Source: Verrucomicrobiia bacterium (GTDB taxonomy: Bacteria; Verrucomicrobiota; Verrucomicrobiia; Limisphaerales; UBA11358). From it: 64,000 bases of DNA. Below, in pieces: positions 55,405-64,000 of this stretch. Both the position numbers and the translations under genes were made by a program. The DNA lies in contig JARLJW010000053.1 in NCBI GenBank assembly GCA_031290985.1, positions 32,306 to 96,305 on the forward strand, read 5' to 3'. The first letter of the stretch is position 1; every line of letters begins with the position of its first letter. The notes below the pieces were generated by a model that worked only from the letters and a program-made list of their open reading frames with translations, did no database searches and was not told where the DNA came from.

Positions 55405-58218
55405 TCAAACGTTTGAAGCTGCTTTCAGTTTTGAATTGCTTGCAAGACACTCCAAACACTCCGCCACAGGCTGCCAGTCGGATGCCGGGTCTTGGAAGAA
55501 TTTCTTGAGCGATGGCAACGCGTTCGCCCAGCCATGGGAAAGCGGCGGCAGCAAAGCGTCTTTCAATTCAGGTGGTTCGGGCAAGCGGTGTTCCACGGCC
55601 AGGGCCCGGGCAAACCCAAGCGCGGCATCAAGCAAAGCAGGACGCGCCTCATCACCGAAGCCGCCTTCGCCGAGCAGGCGGGCCAGCTTGAGCTTGCGGC
55701 TGGCGTGTTCCCGAAGCAATTTTGCCCGGGCCAGTTCTTCGGCCGACAAGGGGGCCGGCCCGGCGCCGTCTGAAACCTGGAAAAGCGGACGGGTGGCACG
55801 AGTTGTTTTGCTGATAAGACCCGCGGCAATCAGGCGCTGAATGGCTTCGTCGGTGGCCCGGTCAATCACTTCCAATTGCATGGGCGCAAGCGGGTCGGTT
55901 TTGCCCGGCCCGCAGGTTTCGGTATGCAGTGATTTCAATTTTTCACTCCATTGGGCGGGGTCACGCTCAACGACCACCACCAACACGGAGTGCGGACCGG
56001 CTTGGGGATAGCGCTCCTCGCAGCGAATGAGCGCGCCGTTGATGTGTTCGGCGGCAAGTTGGGCAAAGGCCAGCGCGGGATCAGCCGGCAGTTTTTTCCT
56101 TGGTTCGGCGGCCGAAGCCGTGCCTGAGGCCGGACGGCCGGGAAACATTTTTGCGGGGGTGACGAGTTGTTGCAGCCGTTCGACAAACGCCTGCCGGCCG
56201 CTTCGCAGTTTGATTGCCTTAACCTCGCCCGGCTGGTCGAGCACGCTCATGGCCACGGATTGTTTGAGGGCCAGGGTTTCCAACATCCGATGTTCGATGG
56301 TGTTTTCGGAAATCAGATTGAACACCGTGACCGGGCGGGTTTGGTGTTTGCGCCAGGCGCGGGCGATGCGCTGCTCCAACTTGGCGGGGTTCCATGGCAG
56401 ATCGCAATTGATGACCACGCTGGCATTTTGGAGATTGAGCCCGGTCGCCCCGCAATCGGTGCTGAGGAACACGCGGCAACCGGGATCGTCCTTGAATGAA
56501 TTAATCTCGGCGCGGCGGCGTGGCTGCGGAACGCTGCCGGTGTGCCAGGCGTGGCCCAGGTCGCGCTGTTCGCAAAGGTCGCGCACGAGTTCGAGCATCC
56601 GCTCCCATTCGGAAAAGACAATGACCTTGGCGTCGTTCTCGCCGCACTCCTCCAGGAGTTTTCCCAATTCGTCCAGTTTTGGGCAGGTGCGGTCATCCGG
56701 ATCGAGGATATAGTTGGTGTCGCAAATCATGCGCATCATGGCCAGCTCGCGTTGAAGTTTTTCCTGTTCCTGTTTCGTGAGCGGGCGGCGCAGCGCGAGG
56801 TTGACGAGCCTCATCACCTGCTGTTCGTGGACGGCATAGTTTTGTTTCTGCAAATCGTGGAGCGGGACGAAGTGATTATGATCGGTGCGCTCGGGCAGTT
56901 CGGTTTCCACCTCAACCTTGCGCCGGCGCAGCATGAACGGCTTGATGCGTTCGTGCAGGACGTCGAGGTTGCGGCAGCCGACGGGCCGCCCGCGGTCATC
57001 CAGTTCGTAAAAATCCCGGTTGAAGCGGAAGAGCGGGCCGAGCACGGCCGGATTGAGGAAGTCCATCAGCGAATGAAGCTCATCAATGCGGTTCTCGATG
57101 GGCGTGCCGGTGAGGACGAAGGCGTAACGGCTGCGGAGGCGTTTTATGGCCTGGGCGGTCTTGGTGCTCCAATTTTTAATGCGCTGGGCTTCGTCAAGCA
57201 CGACCACATCCGGCGCGAGCCGGGCGTTTACATCCAACGCGTCAGCCACCATTTGCTCGTAATTGACGATGGTGAAAAAAGGCGTGGCCGAATTCTGGTC
57301 ATAAGCTTTGAGCCGCCCGATCTTGCCGCCGAAGACGATCTGGTAATTCAAAGTGGTGAACTTCCTGATTTGTTCCTCCCATTCCGTTTTGAGCGAAGCG
57401 GGGGTGACGACCAGCACGCGCCGCGCCTGGCCGAGGCGATGCAGCAGCGCGCAGGCGGCGATGGCCTGGATGGTCTTGCCGAGACCCATTTCATCGGCCA
57501 GCAAAGCGCGTTCGGTGAAGGCCAGATGCAACATCCCTTCGCGCTGGTAGGGGAACAGCGGCACGGTGGTTTCGTGCGCCGGCCATTCGCCGCTCTGGAC
57601 TTTGAGTTCGTAGGTGTGGCGAAGTTGACGGCGTTCAACGTTGCGGCGGCGATTTTCCAGCCACGGTTCAATTTCTTGGGACAGGCGGATTTGCGAATGA
57701 CCGGCATCGCGCAACCGGCGTAACGCGTCCAGCGCGGCTTCGGGTGAGCCATTCCGCAAACAGCCAGCGTCGTCAAACCATTTGCCGACCGCGGACGGCA
57801 GTTTGCCCCGGCCGTTCAGCACGCGCAAAGTATCCGCCGCCGGGTCAACAGTAACTTCGACGCGATCAGATCCAGATGTGCCGGCGGATTTGAAAAGTTT
57901 TTTATGGCGGGCTTGAAGATAAAGCAGGACCGCTTCAGTATGTTTGCAGAGGGCCAGGCCACTAGTCCGGAAATCCACGCAGTCACAGGCACACTGCTGG
58001 CCGTTCAGACCGCGAATCTCCACTGAATAGGTCAGGCCGCTGGCGGACTTGACGCGAAAATTTGAGAAAATGGGATGGCGCGCATCCGTGTTGGTGATGA
58101 CAAAGGACTCCTCGCGGGCGCGCTGGCGGCGTTTATTGACTTCGTCGGCATCGGTCGTGCGCCAGTCATGGAGGGACGGCAATTTGACTTTCGTGTCTGC
58201 TTTGGCGGTCGTGCGCAT
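55405..58218 (-). CDS. SNF2-family helicase with SWIM zinc finger
   Basis: The 937-residue ATPase begins with a SWIM zinc finger (CACDCVDFRTSGLALCKHTE, CxC...CxH, about residue 76). The SNF2 core follows: LLADEMGLGKTIQAIAACALL (Walker A), VVVLDEAQRIKNW (DEAQ box), YAFVLTGTPIENRIDELHSLMDFL, the helicase C domain KVIVFSEWERM and STDCGATGLNLQNASVVINCDLPWNPAKLEQRIARAWR. About 250 more residues with no known domain complete it. It remodels DNA-protein complexes. A standalone gene preceded by a tRNA remnant. Such SWIM-SNF2 proteins are common in this phylum. Confidence 0.92.
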   Translation of the reverse strand: MRTTAKADTKVKLPSLHDWRTTDADEVNKRRQRAREESFVITNTDARHPIFSNFRVKSASGLTYSVEIRGLNGQQCACDCVDFRTSGLALCKHTEAVLLYLQARHKKLFKSAGTSGSDRVEVTVDPAADTLRVLNGRGKLPSAVGKWFDDAGCLRNGSPEAALDALRRLRDAGHSQIRLSQEIEPWLENRRRNVERRQLRHTYELKVQSGEWPAHETTVPLFPYQREGMLHLAFTERALLADEMGLGKTIQAIAACALLHRLGQARRVLVVTPASLKTEWEEQIRKFTTLNYQIVFGGKIGRLKAYDQNSATPFFTIVNYEQMVADALDVNARLAPDVVVLDEAQRIKNWSTKTAQAIKRLRSRYAFVLTGTPIENRIDELHSLMDFLNPAVLGPLFRFNRDFYELDDRGRPVGCRNLDVLHERIKPFMLRRRKVEVETELPERTDHNHFVPLHDLQKQNYAVHEQQVMRLVNLALRRPLTKQEQEKLQRELAMMRMICDTNYILDPDDRTCPKLDELGKLLEECGENDAKVIVFSEWERMLELVRDLCEQRDLGHAWHTGSVPQPRRRAEINSFKDDPGCRVFLSTDCGATGLNLQNASVVINCDLPWNPAKLEQRIARAWRKHQTRPVTVFNLISENTIEHRMLETLALKQSVAMSVLDQPGEVKAIKLRSGRQAFVERLQQLVTPAKMFPGRPASGTASAAEPRKKLPADPALAFAQLAAEHINGALIRCEERYPQAGPHSVLVVVVERDPAQWSEKLKSLHTETCGPGKTDPLAPMQLEVIDRATDEAIQRLIAAGLISKTTRATRPLFQVSDGAGPAPLSAEELARAKLLREHASRKLKLARLLGEGGFGDEARPALLDAALGFARALAVEHRLPEPPELKDALLPPLSHGWANALPSLKKFFQDPASDWQPVAECLECLASNSKLKAASNV

Positions 58219-58614
58219 AGGGATAGCATGGCAAGGAATTCAATGCAGTCAACCGAGAGGTGGTGCCACCCTGCATGAAGGTGGATGAAAATCCGGACAA
58301 ACGACTGAGATCACGGGGCAAAGCTCAAAATGCTATCGGGATGCTCGGCGCGTCAATGGCGTCATTGGAGCGAAGCATGACATTGCCCCGCGCCTGCGAT
58401 AGTTATATTTGGCGATTCAGATTGATGTTGGCGCACCTAGTTTTAAGCGGAAGTTGCCTGGCCTGATGCTGACACCACAAAGCTCCAGAGGACTGGAGCA
58501 CTGCTCCAAGACGCTGCGCGTTTTCTGGTGCCATCGTGTCGCGCGTAGCGTCTTGAAGTGCGGCAGTGTATCGGGCCAAACACTTTCCCCCTTGGCCAAC
58601 CCCCACAATTCCGC
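58219..58614. other. Intergenic region with a hairpin repeat
   Basis: Contains the inverted pair CAAGACGCT...AGCGTCTTG (about 58507 and 58549), embedded in CTCCAGAGGACTGGAGCACTG and AAGTGCGGCAGTG. No gene was seen. The divergent arrangement leaves the promoter of the helicase gene near 58230. Confidence 0.55.
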
Positions 58615-59577
58615 TCAGGGCGCAACCATCGCACGATAGAACCGCTGGGGACACGGACTGGATTCCTGGAACACAAAGGGGGCGGAATTTGTCAGCACGG
58701 GAATCCAGTCGGGCATGGCCAGATTCGTCGCGGCCAGCACCACATAATTGGTGCCGGTCGTGCCGTTCACGGTGAACGAGAACTGCCGGTTCGCAAATGC
58801 CGGCGAGGAAAAAAACGGCGCGCTGGCGGGCAAATTGGTCACGACCACCTGCGTCGCCGGGATGAGCGGATCAACGGCGCTCACGGCCAAGATGGCCGCA
58901 CGGGGAAAAAGGCCTGCGTTGTCCACGTTCCCGGCATTGTAGGTGAACGTGATGCTTTCCAGTTGCAGCGTGGCGTACTCGTTCGGAATCTCGATGCCCG
59001 CGGCGGTCAGTGAATACACGCGGCCCCGTTCCGAGTTGAAATCGTCGTCCTGCGTGACGCAACCCAGACTCGTGAACGTGCCGTAGGCGCGCGGGTCATA
59101 CCAATCGCTGAAAGCAATGCTGCCGCTGGCGGTCGCGCCCCCGGCAAAGTTCAACGTGTAATCCAGAACCGTGTCGCCATCCGCACTGGTCCCCAGCACG
59201 CTCAGGCCCGTGAGCGAGGCATTGGTCGCATAGGATAGATTGAGCGTGCCGGAATCGCCGTCGCCAATGAGCAAGGCGTTGTTGCCGGTCGCGGGGGCAA
59301 GGCTGTAGGTGTTGCCGCCACAATCCATGATGGTCGTGCCGACCGGCAGCGCTCCGCCGTGATTGCCGTGGCTCGCATCGTAGGTGGCGTCATAAAAAAC
59401 CGCGCCGTAGACATCAAACCCGGTGCTCGTGGTGGTGGCGGCGGAATTCGTTCCCTCGGCGACCAGATCGGCATTGTAACCGGAAGTCACCGTCAAGGGT
59501 GTCGCCAGGTCTCCGGCACGCGCTGACCGCGACAGGAGAGTCAGAACCAGCAAGGCACTAAAAAGAGATGTTTTCAT
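58615..59577 (-). CDS. Secreted protein with shared verrucomicrobial C-terminal module
   Basis: The 320-residue product has a signal peptide (MKTSLFSALLVLTLLSRSARAG). A beta-rich domain (LTVTSGYNADLVAEGTNSAA, GDGDSGTLNLSYATNASLTGLSVLG, GGATASGSIAFSDWYDP) follows. The C-terminal module is FSFTVNGTTGTNYVVLAATNLAMPDWIPVLTNSAPFVFQESSPCPQRFYRAMVAP. I recognise this FYRA-ending module from many secreted proteins of this phylum; a related tail ends the first gene of the window. It is probably a sorting or interaction module. The function of the main domain is unknown. Confidence 0.75.
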   Translation of the reverse strand: MKTSLFSALLVLTLLSRSARAGDLATPLTVTSGYNADLVAEGTNSAATTTSTGFDVYGAVFYDATYDASHGNHGGALPVGTTIMDCGGNTYSLAPATGNNALLIGDGDSGTLNLSYATNASLTGLSVLGTSADGDTVLDYTLNFAGGATASGSIAFSDWYDPRAYGTFTSLGCVTQDDDFNSERGRVYSLTAAGIEIPNEYATLQLESITFTYNAGNVDNAGLFPRAAILAVSAVDPLIPATQVVVTNLPASAPFFSSPAFANRQFSFTVNGTTGTNYVVLAATNLAMPDWIPVLTNSAPFVFQESSPCPQRFYRAMVAP

Positions 59578-59931
59578 ATCTATTCTGATACCAGTATTCG
59601 CACCAGCCGAGCGCCAAAGCGGGCGGCAAATTTACCCTTTTACGGGTATCCGCCGTTTGTCCCTGAAAACCAAGGTCTTAGCCTTGGAGGCTGGGTGACA
59701 GCAGCCCCCTGAATCGTGATCGTGGGCAAGAGCGCGCTGCGCTGAATCTGTGGGAGGATGGATTATCGGACAGTCGACCTGGCACGCGCGGGTCGCGCCG
59801 AAGCACGTATCCATTGAGCACTTTACCGTTGGCTGATTCCGTCTCCGCAGCCTGCGCGCGACACCTCCGCAACTTGACACTAGACAACGCCTTGCCGTCG
59901 GCATAGCGTAAAACATCCGCTGGTTGCCACC
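59578..59931. other. Intergenic region, no gene seen
   Basis: Contains a small hairpin CCAAGGTCTTAGCCTTGG (about 59669-59686). No convincing coding frame lies between the divergent genes. Confidence 0.5.
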
Positions 59932-60405
59932 ATGCAACATTCCCCCGCCAACCTATCCGCGATCTACAGTTTCCGCGCCATCGGCGACAAACTGGGCACC
60001 GCAGGCCAGCCCACCCGGGAACAGTTTCAATTCGTCCGGGAAAGCGGATTCGAGGCGGTCATCAATCTCGCGCTGCCGACCTCGGATAATGCCATCGCCA
60101 ACGAGGGCAGTGTCGTCACCGGGCTCGGCATGGCTTATGTCCATATCCCGGTGGATTTCAAAGCGCCCAAGTCCCGGGATTTCCGCGCCTTCTGCCAAGT
60201 CATGGAGGCGTTTGCCGACCGGCCCGTGTTCGTGCATTGCGCCGCCAACATGCGCGTGTCGGCTTTTGTGTTTCTGTACCGGGTATTATTTCAGGGTGTC
60301 GCCGTCCCGGTGGCCGAACGCGATCTGCATGCCATCTGGCAGCCGGATGAAATTTGGAGCCGGTTTATCCAAGACGAACTCAAGACCGATAAGCCTGCGG
60401 CCTGA
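59932..60405 (+). CDS. Dual-specificity-phosphatase-like protein
   Basis: The 157-residue protein has the pattern of small phosphatases related to DUF442/dual-specificity enzymes: IYSFRAIGDKLGTAGQPTREQFQFVRESGFEAVINLALP, the acid-loop segment VHIPVDFKAP and the signature VHCAANMRVSAFVFLYR. The signature Cys103 and Arg108 are separated by four residues (CX4R); classical PTP enzymes have five. It would be cytoplasmic and might act on phosphotyrosine or another phosphate ester. The substrate cannot be told. Confidence 0.7.
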   Translation: MQHSPANLSAIYSFRAIGDKLGTAGQPTREQFQFVRESGFEAVINLALPTSDNAIANEGSVVTGLGMAYVHIPVDFKAPKSRDFRAFCQVMEAFADRPVFVHCAANMRVSAFVFLYRVLFQGVAVPVAERDLHAIWQPDEIWSRFIQDELKTDKPAA

Positions 60406-60461
60406 CAACCGCCTAACCGATGCCTCCGGCCGGCTCAACCGTTGCCACTGAAACTTTGACC

Positions 60462-60851
60462 ATGAGAATCGAACACATCGCGCTTTGGACTACTGACATT
60501 GACCGGTGCGAACGCTTTTACGCCGCTTATTTTGGCGCCAAGGCGGGGACCCGATACGTCAATACGGCGAAAGGATTCGAGTCCTGCTTTTTGAGTTTCC
60601 CGGAGGGCGCCCGGATTGAGATCATGAAGACCACAAAGCTATCACCGCTGATTGTTGAACCAGGGGCGCAGCGCATGGGCCTCACCCACTTTGCCATGTC
60701 CGCGGGTTCTGAACAGTTGGTGAATGAACTTACGCAACGGCTCCGCGATGATGGCTTTCCGATTCTGGACGGGCCGCGCCATACTGGTGATGGTTATTAC
60801 GAGAGTGTCACCCTCGATCCTGATGGGAATCGAATAGAGATAACCGTATGA
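60462..60851 (+). CDS. VOC-family (glyoxalase-fold) protein
   Basis: The 129-residue protein starts MRIEHIALWTTDIDRCERFYAAYFGAKAG and has FLSFPEGARIEIMK, GLTHFAMSAGSEQLVNELTQRLRDDGF and a final SVTLDPDGNRIEITV. This is the paired beta-alpha-beta pattern of the VOC superfamily. Metal ligands (His5, Glu near FPEGARIEI, His in LTHFAM, Glu in NRIEI) are all present, so a metal-dependent lyase or isomerase is likely. The ATG at 60462 begins the first strand. It lies 57 bases after the phosphatase-like gene. Confidence 0.85.
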   Translation: MRIEHIALWTTDIDRCERFYAAYFGAKAGTRYVNTAKGFESCFLSFPEGARIEIMKTTKLSPLIVEPGAQRMGLTHFAMSAGSEQLVNELTQRLRDDGFPILDGPRHTGDGYYESVTLDPDGNRIEITV

Positions 60852-60911
60852 CGCCCGGCAGCAGCAACCTTCGCGAGCGAGGCCGCTTTGAATTCACGGA
60901 AGCTTACCTGC

Positions 60912-60949
60912 CTTTGGATATTGCTGCGCCCGGGGACGGGCGCACTCCG
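60912..60949. repeat. Dispersed palindrome, family B, copy 4
   Basis: CTTTGGATATTGCTGCGCC followed by the CGGGGACGGGCGCACTCC palindrome, identical in core to 34576-34603 and close to 35943-35975. Confidence 0.85.
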
Positions 60950-60995
60950 TAAGCACCAAGAATGAACGCCTCTACGACCCGGTGGTCAAACCCCC

Positions 60996-61715
60996 ATGAA
61001 TCGTAAAGGTAAAAAATACCGGATCGTGGCCATCCGCTGGTGGCGCCGGGAAATCCGCCCGATGCTGATCCTCGCCGTGGTGCTCTGCTCCATCCGCTCC
61101 TCGCTGGCGGATTGGAACGATGTGCCCACCGGTTCCATGAAGCCCACCATCCTCGAGGGCGACCGCGTGTTCGTGAACAAGCTCGCCTATGACCTCAAGG
61201 TGCCGTTCACCACCTGGCACATCGCCCAATGGGACAATCCGCAGCGCGGCGATATCGTGGTGTTTTTTTCGCCCAAGGACGGCACGCGGCTGGTCAAGCG
61301 CGTCATCGGCCTGCCGGGCGACACCGTCGAATTGCGCAATGAGCAGCTCATCATCAACGGCCAGCCGGTGGATTACTCGGCGGCGGATCCAAAGATTCCG
61401 GGCCGGCTGTCGGGGCCGGAACATGACCGCGGCGTTTTCGCGACGGAAAAGCTTCCCGATCATGCCCATGCGGTCATGGCGATCAACGGCGTTCAAGCCT
61501 TGCGTACCTATGGCCCGGTGCAGGTGGCGGCCGGCCATTATTTCATGATGGGTGACAACCGCGACAACAGCTTTGACTCGCGCTATTTTGGGACCGTGGC
61601 GCGCGATCAAATCGTGGGCCGCACGAGCAGCGTGGTGCTGTCGCTCGACAAGCAAAATGACTGGCTGCCGCGCTGGAGCCGCACGCTTTCATCGCTGGAC
61701 GGAAGCGGAAAATAA
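60996..61715 (+). CDS. lepB: Signal peptidase I LepB
   Basis: The 239-residue inner-membrane protease has one N-terminal anchor (RPMLILAVVLCSIRSS). The catalytic dyad is Ser47 in PTGSMKPTILEGD and Lys101 in RLVKRVIGLPGD. MMGDNRDNSFDSRYFG (box E) completes the family signature. It cleaves signal peptides, used by the many secreted proteins here. The N-terminus is shorter than in E. coli LepB. Standing between repeat elements, it has no obvious operon partner. Confidence 0.95.
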   Translation: MNRKGKKYRIVAIRWWRREIRPMLILAVVLCSIRSSLADWNDVPTGSMKPTILEGDRVFVNKLAYDLKVPFTTWHIAQWDNPQRGDIVVFFSPKDGTRLVKRVIGLPGDTVELRNEQLIINGQPVDYSAADPKIPGRLSGPEHDRGVFATEKLPDHAHAVMAINGVQALRTYGPVQVAAGHYFMMGDNRDNSFDSRYFGTVARDQIVGRTSSVVLSLDKQNDWLPRWSRTLSSLDGSGK

Positions 61716-61741
61716 GGACGGGGATGGGTACATCCTACCCC

Positions 61742-61812
61742 GTTTGGAGTTCCGCCTTTAGGCGGTTTGAGACGTTCACCCACCCGGGCCGCCTAAAGGC
61801 GGAACTCCAAAC
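61742..61812. repeat. Family A palindrome
   Basis: Perfect 24-bp inverted arms (61742-61765 and 61789-61812) with the GGAGTTCCGCC...GGCGG sequence, separated by 23 bases. Same inner palindrome as 17439-17501, located just after lepB where it may double as a terminator. Confidence 0.9.
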
Positions 61813-61890
61813 CCGGCATCAGTGTACGTCGGGGGTTCCGGTCATCACCGGGCATTGACCCGCATCGGCGGGCCTGCCACTGTAGGCAAC

Positions 61891-62382
61891 GTGAACACGC
61901 CGGGCACTCCAGTTTCAAAATATGCCGGGGCCGTGGCGACGGGCGTGTGGACGCTCGGCTGGATCATCGGGGCCGCTCATGCCGTTCAACACGTCAAGAC
62001 GGCCAGCAATCCGGCGGTGATGCTGAATCTGTTTGTCACGTTCGCGTGCGCGGCGTTGGGAGGCATCATGACGTATCGCATTGCACGGCCCCGGCCGGAA
62101 TTGCCGCAGGCGGAAAAAAAGCCGGAAGCCGAGGAGACATGGCTCCGCCGACTGACTGGCTGGATCGGTCTGCTGGTGTGGTGTGCGGTGGCGGTGATTT
62201 GGAACCTGTCGGTTTTTAGAGTCGTGGCCCGGTCGGCAACCGATGGGCAGGCCTGGGTCGTTCTGCTGCTGTTGCCGTTTTCCGTGATCGGCTGGTTCCT
62301 GCTGAATTTGTTGTGCGTAAGCATTGGCGTCATCCTTGATCCTTTATTTGCCCGGGACGAGACGGTGAAAAGATGGCCGTGA
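61891..62382 (+). CDS. Polytopic membrane protein
   Basis: The 163-residue product has four hydrophobic segments (YAGAVATGVWTLGWIIGAAHAV, PAVMLNLFVTFACAALGGIMTY, LTGWIGLLVWCAVAVIWNLSVFRVV, AWVVLLLLPFSVIGWFLLNLLCVSIGVIL). A charged Pro/Glu loop lies between the second and third. No family recognised. The GTG at 61891 is used since the longer frame overlaps unrelated sequence. Confidence 0.6.
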   Translation: MNTPGTPVSKYAGAVATGVWTLGWIIGAAHAVQHVKTASNPAVMLNLFVTFACAALGGIMTYRIARPRPELPQAEKKPEAEETWLRRLTGWIGLLVWCAVAVIWNLSVFRVVARSATDGQAWVVLLLLPFSVIGWFLLNLLCVSIGVILDPLFARDETVKRWP

Positions 62383-62407
62383 GGTGATTCATCCCCTGCT
62401 CTTTTGC

Positions 62408-62514
62408 GCGCCGACGCGGTGAATCAGCACGCGTTGGTTGGCAATCACGGCGCGCGCGGAGGTCCGAGCCGGACTGGCCACGCGCCCTGCCGCTGGGCCA
62501 ATATTAAGTTTAAC
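62408..62514 (+). repeat. Dispersed element, family C, copy 3
   Basis: Contains CGGTGAATCAGCACGCGTTGG, the same GAGGTCCGAGCCGGACTGGC centre as copy 2 and the GGGCCAATATTAAGTTTAAC end. Confidence 0.88.
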
Positions 62515-62876
62515 ACCCTATTCGAGTTCGTCACCGCCCCGCCAAAAATATATATCCGGTGTTCACCAACCGGCTGCCCGTGTTGAACAATCACCACCCC
62601 GGCTTGACCAACCGGCCGCCGACGTTCACTCCGCAGTCCCCGGCTTTGACCAACCCGCCGACGTACAAACCATCGGCCCAATCGCAATGAGGAAGCTTGT
62701 AGTGTCAGGTCTCCGGCCTGATGTAGAGGGCGGCATCTCTGCCGCCCGGAAAAATACGTGGCCCGGCCCACCACTCGCAACTTCCCAAAGCGCCCGGCTG
62801 TTCGTAAGGTTTTATCCGCCAGGCTGGAAGCCTTGGCTCTACGGCAGGCAGGATGCCTGCCGCTACGTTGCTGCCG
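62515..62876. other. Repeat-rich intergenic region
   Basis: Contains CGGCGGG- and GGCAGGCAGGATGCCTGCC-type palindromes (about 62842-62860) and TCAGGTCTCCGGCCTGA (62705-62721). No gene was seen. These hairpins are probably further dispersed repeats. Confidence 0.55.
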
Positions 62877-63803
62877 TTACAGATGTTTATCGAAGAAGTC
62901 CGCGATGCGCCGGGACAGCTCCGCGGTGTCCGGCGAGGATTTTAACCAGAACGGCGTGTAGCCGTGCGCAAAATTGGTGATGACGACCAGCGTGGAATCC
63001 ACCCCGGCCGCCTTTAACTTCGCATCCAGTTCCACGGATTGTTGAAGGTTCACAAGGCCGTCGTGGTCGCCGTGCAAGATCAGGAAAGGCGGTGCGTGGC
63101 TGGTGACGTACGTCACGGGGCTGCCGCGTTTAAGCGCGGGGTCCAGCGTGTTCGTTGCGCCAAAGGCGTCTTTGATCAGCTTGACGGTTGGTTTATTGGT
63201 CGGGCCGGTCATCAGATCGCTGGGGCCGTAGAGATCCACCACGGCCTGCACCCGGCTGGATTCGTTCGTCAAGCCCGCGCCCTCGAAACCGGCGCTGGCG
63301 TCCGTCAAACCGAGCAACGTGACGAGATGGCCGCCGGCGCTGTCGCCCATCACGCCGATGCGGTCGGGGTCCAGGCTAAATTCCACCGCGTGGGCGCGCA
63401 GGAAGCGCACGGCGCACTTGGCATCTTCCAGCATGGCGGGGAATTTATATTCCGGCGCGAGCCGGTAATTGGCGGAGACGACGAGATATTTTCGCCGCAA
63501 CAGTTCGGAGGGGCCGGGCATGAGGCCCAGCATGGCTTTATCGCCCATCCGCCAGCCGCCACCGTGCAGATACAGCACCACGGGCAAATGCGCGCGGGCG
63601 GCGTTGGTGGGAAAATAAATGTCCAGCTTCAAGTCCTGCCCGCCAGCGTGGCCGTACACCACATCCGCCTGCACCTGTTCCGCCGCGGCCGAGAGACCGT
63701 GCTTCCAAAAACTCAGCGCCCAGGCGGTCGCGGTCAGCAGCAAGGAGCCGCCGAGACACAACGCCACGCATTTGTAAAAACCAAATCGCTGCTTGATGCC
63801 CAT
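62877..63803 (-). CDS. Membrane-anchored alpha/beta-hydrolase (esterase)
   Basis: The 308-residue protein has a membrane anchor or signal (YKCVALCLGGSLLLTATAWALSFW). The alpha/beta-hydrolase fold follows: oxyanion motif LYLHGGGWRMGD, nucleophile Ser in GVMGDSAGGHLV, catalytic Asp in ILHGDHDGLV and His in NFAHGYTPFW. The HGGG motif places it with the hormone-sensitive-lipase-like BD-FAE group, which often deacetylates or deferuloylates plant polysaccharides. That would fit the carbohydrate theme, but the substrate is unproven. The ATG at 63803 is chosen over a GTG two codons earlier. Confidence 0.85.
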   Translation of the reverse strand: MGIKQRFGFYKCVALCLGGSLLLTATAWALSFWKHGLSAAAEQVQADVVYGHAGGQDLKLDIYFPTNAARAHLPVVLYLHGGGWRMGDKAMLGLMPGPSELLRRKYLVVSANYRLAPEYKFPAMLEDAKCAVRFLRAHAVEFSLDPDRIGVMGDSAGGHLVTLLGLTDASAGFEGAGLTNESSRVQAVVDLYGPSDLMTGPTNKPTVKLIKDAFGATNTLDPALKRGSPVTYVTSHAPPFLILHGDHDGLVNLQQSVELDAKLKAAGVDSTLVVITNFAHGYTPFWLKSSPDTAELSRRIADFFDKHL

Positions 63804-63952
63804 AAGCACGTACAGTCACCCAATCCCGAGAAAAAGCAACTGGATTGGGCGGGCGGGGAAACAGTGTGGGTTCCGGCGCTAGGCGGGCTGGGTTGACGTC
63901 ATGGAGCGAGACCAGATTTGAGGTGCCGAGATGTCGGGACGGGAACGGCGGG

Positions 63953-63998
63953 CTCTCTTTTGTCCGCCACCCGCCGGCGGGTGGCGGACAAAAGAGAG
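63953..63998. repeat. Perfect 46-bp palindrome
   Basis: Positions 63953-63975 are the exact reverse complement of 63976-63998 with no loop. The sequence runs CTCTCTTTTGTCCGCCACCC then GCC, and is centred on GCCGGC. It lies at the window edge, about 150 bases upstream of the esterase start. It may be a dispersed repeat, a strong bidirectional hairpin or an origin-like or recombination site. Confidence 0.95.
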
Positions 63999-64000
63999 GA

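Noticed and set aside
56542..57723. Plus-strand frame of 393 codons opposite the SNF2 gene
   Set aside because: Antisense to a fully motif-bearing helicase.

Overview
The window reads as a high-GC, free-living Gram-negative bacterium of the Verrucomicrobiota, most like the Pedosphaera/Limisphaera side of the phylum. This is inferred from family composition: secreted proteins built of fibronectin-III and autotransporter-type repeats with a shared C-terminal tail, lipid A and LPS core genes, a TMTC-like membrane glycosyltransferase, a RuBisCO-like protein, and very abundant dispersed palindromic repeats. No rRNA, CRISPR array or prophage was seen. The only tRNA-like sequence is a shortened tRNA-Arg(CCU) remnant.

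Layout. 1-5.1 kb: end of a large secreted FN3/beta-repeat protein with a polysaccharide-lyase-4-like N-terminal piece, small hypothetical genes, a frameshifted MerR-like gene and a short HDOD protein. 5.4-9.1 kb: a PerR/Fur-type regulator behind a near-ideal Per box, then sufB, an inserted small gene, sufC and a small hypothetical. 9.1-12.3 kb: overlapping lpxK, lpxL-like and heptosyltransferase genes. 12.3-16.5 kb: a GntR(YtrA)-type regulator with its own palindromic operator, an ABC ATPase and a permease fused to an RCC1-like propeller. 16.6-20 kb: GT25 glycosyltransferase, cysE and the membrane glycosyltransferase. 20-29 kb: L-rhamnose genes (rhaM, rhaT, rhaA), interrupted by a REP-type transposase with flanking REPs, then a LysR regulator, a ferredoxin, a secreted six-hairpin glycosidase-like protein and an FGGY sugar kinase. 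29.6-32.6 kb: thrS behind a candidate threonine-codon attenuator, and a DsbA-like gene. 32.6-47.5 kb: small membrane and lipoprotein genes, a cupin, an NtrC-type regulator, a large secreted GH2 beta-galactosidase, an AT-rich patch with a toxin-like gene remnant, and an SGNH hydrolase. 48-53.5 kb: FGE-like lipoprotein, RuBisCO-like protein, DUF1537 acid-sugar kinase, Asp/Glu-racemase-fold protein and BASS-type transporter, the middle three joined by 4-bp start/stop overlaps. 53.5-64 kb: mobile-looking small genes, SNF2 helicase, secreted protein, phosphatase-like and VOC proteins, signal peptidase I and an esterase.

Taken together, the carbohydrate genes (RG-lyase-like tail, rhamnose pathway, beta-galactosidase, and a kinase/RLP pair of the type known from D-apiose/apionate catabolism) suggest growth on pectin, where rhamnose, galactose and apiose occur together. 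That is inference. The two observations I rate highest are the RLP-kinase-racemase-transporter cassette, which may be a variant acid-sugar pathway, and the leader peptide with four consecutive Thr codons followed by a hairpin and a terminator upstream of thrS. At least five dispersed repeat families fill the intergenic spaces, and one copy lies in frame inside the beta-galactosidase gene.
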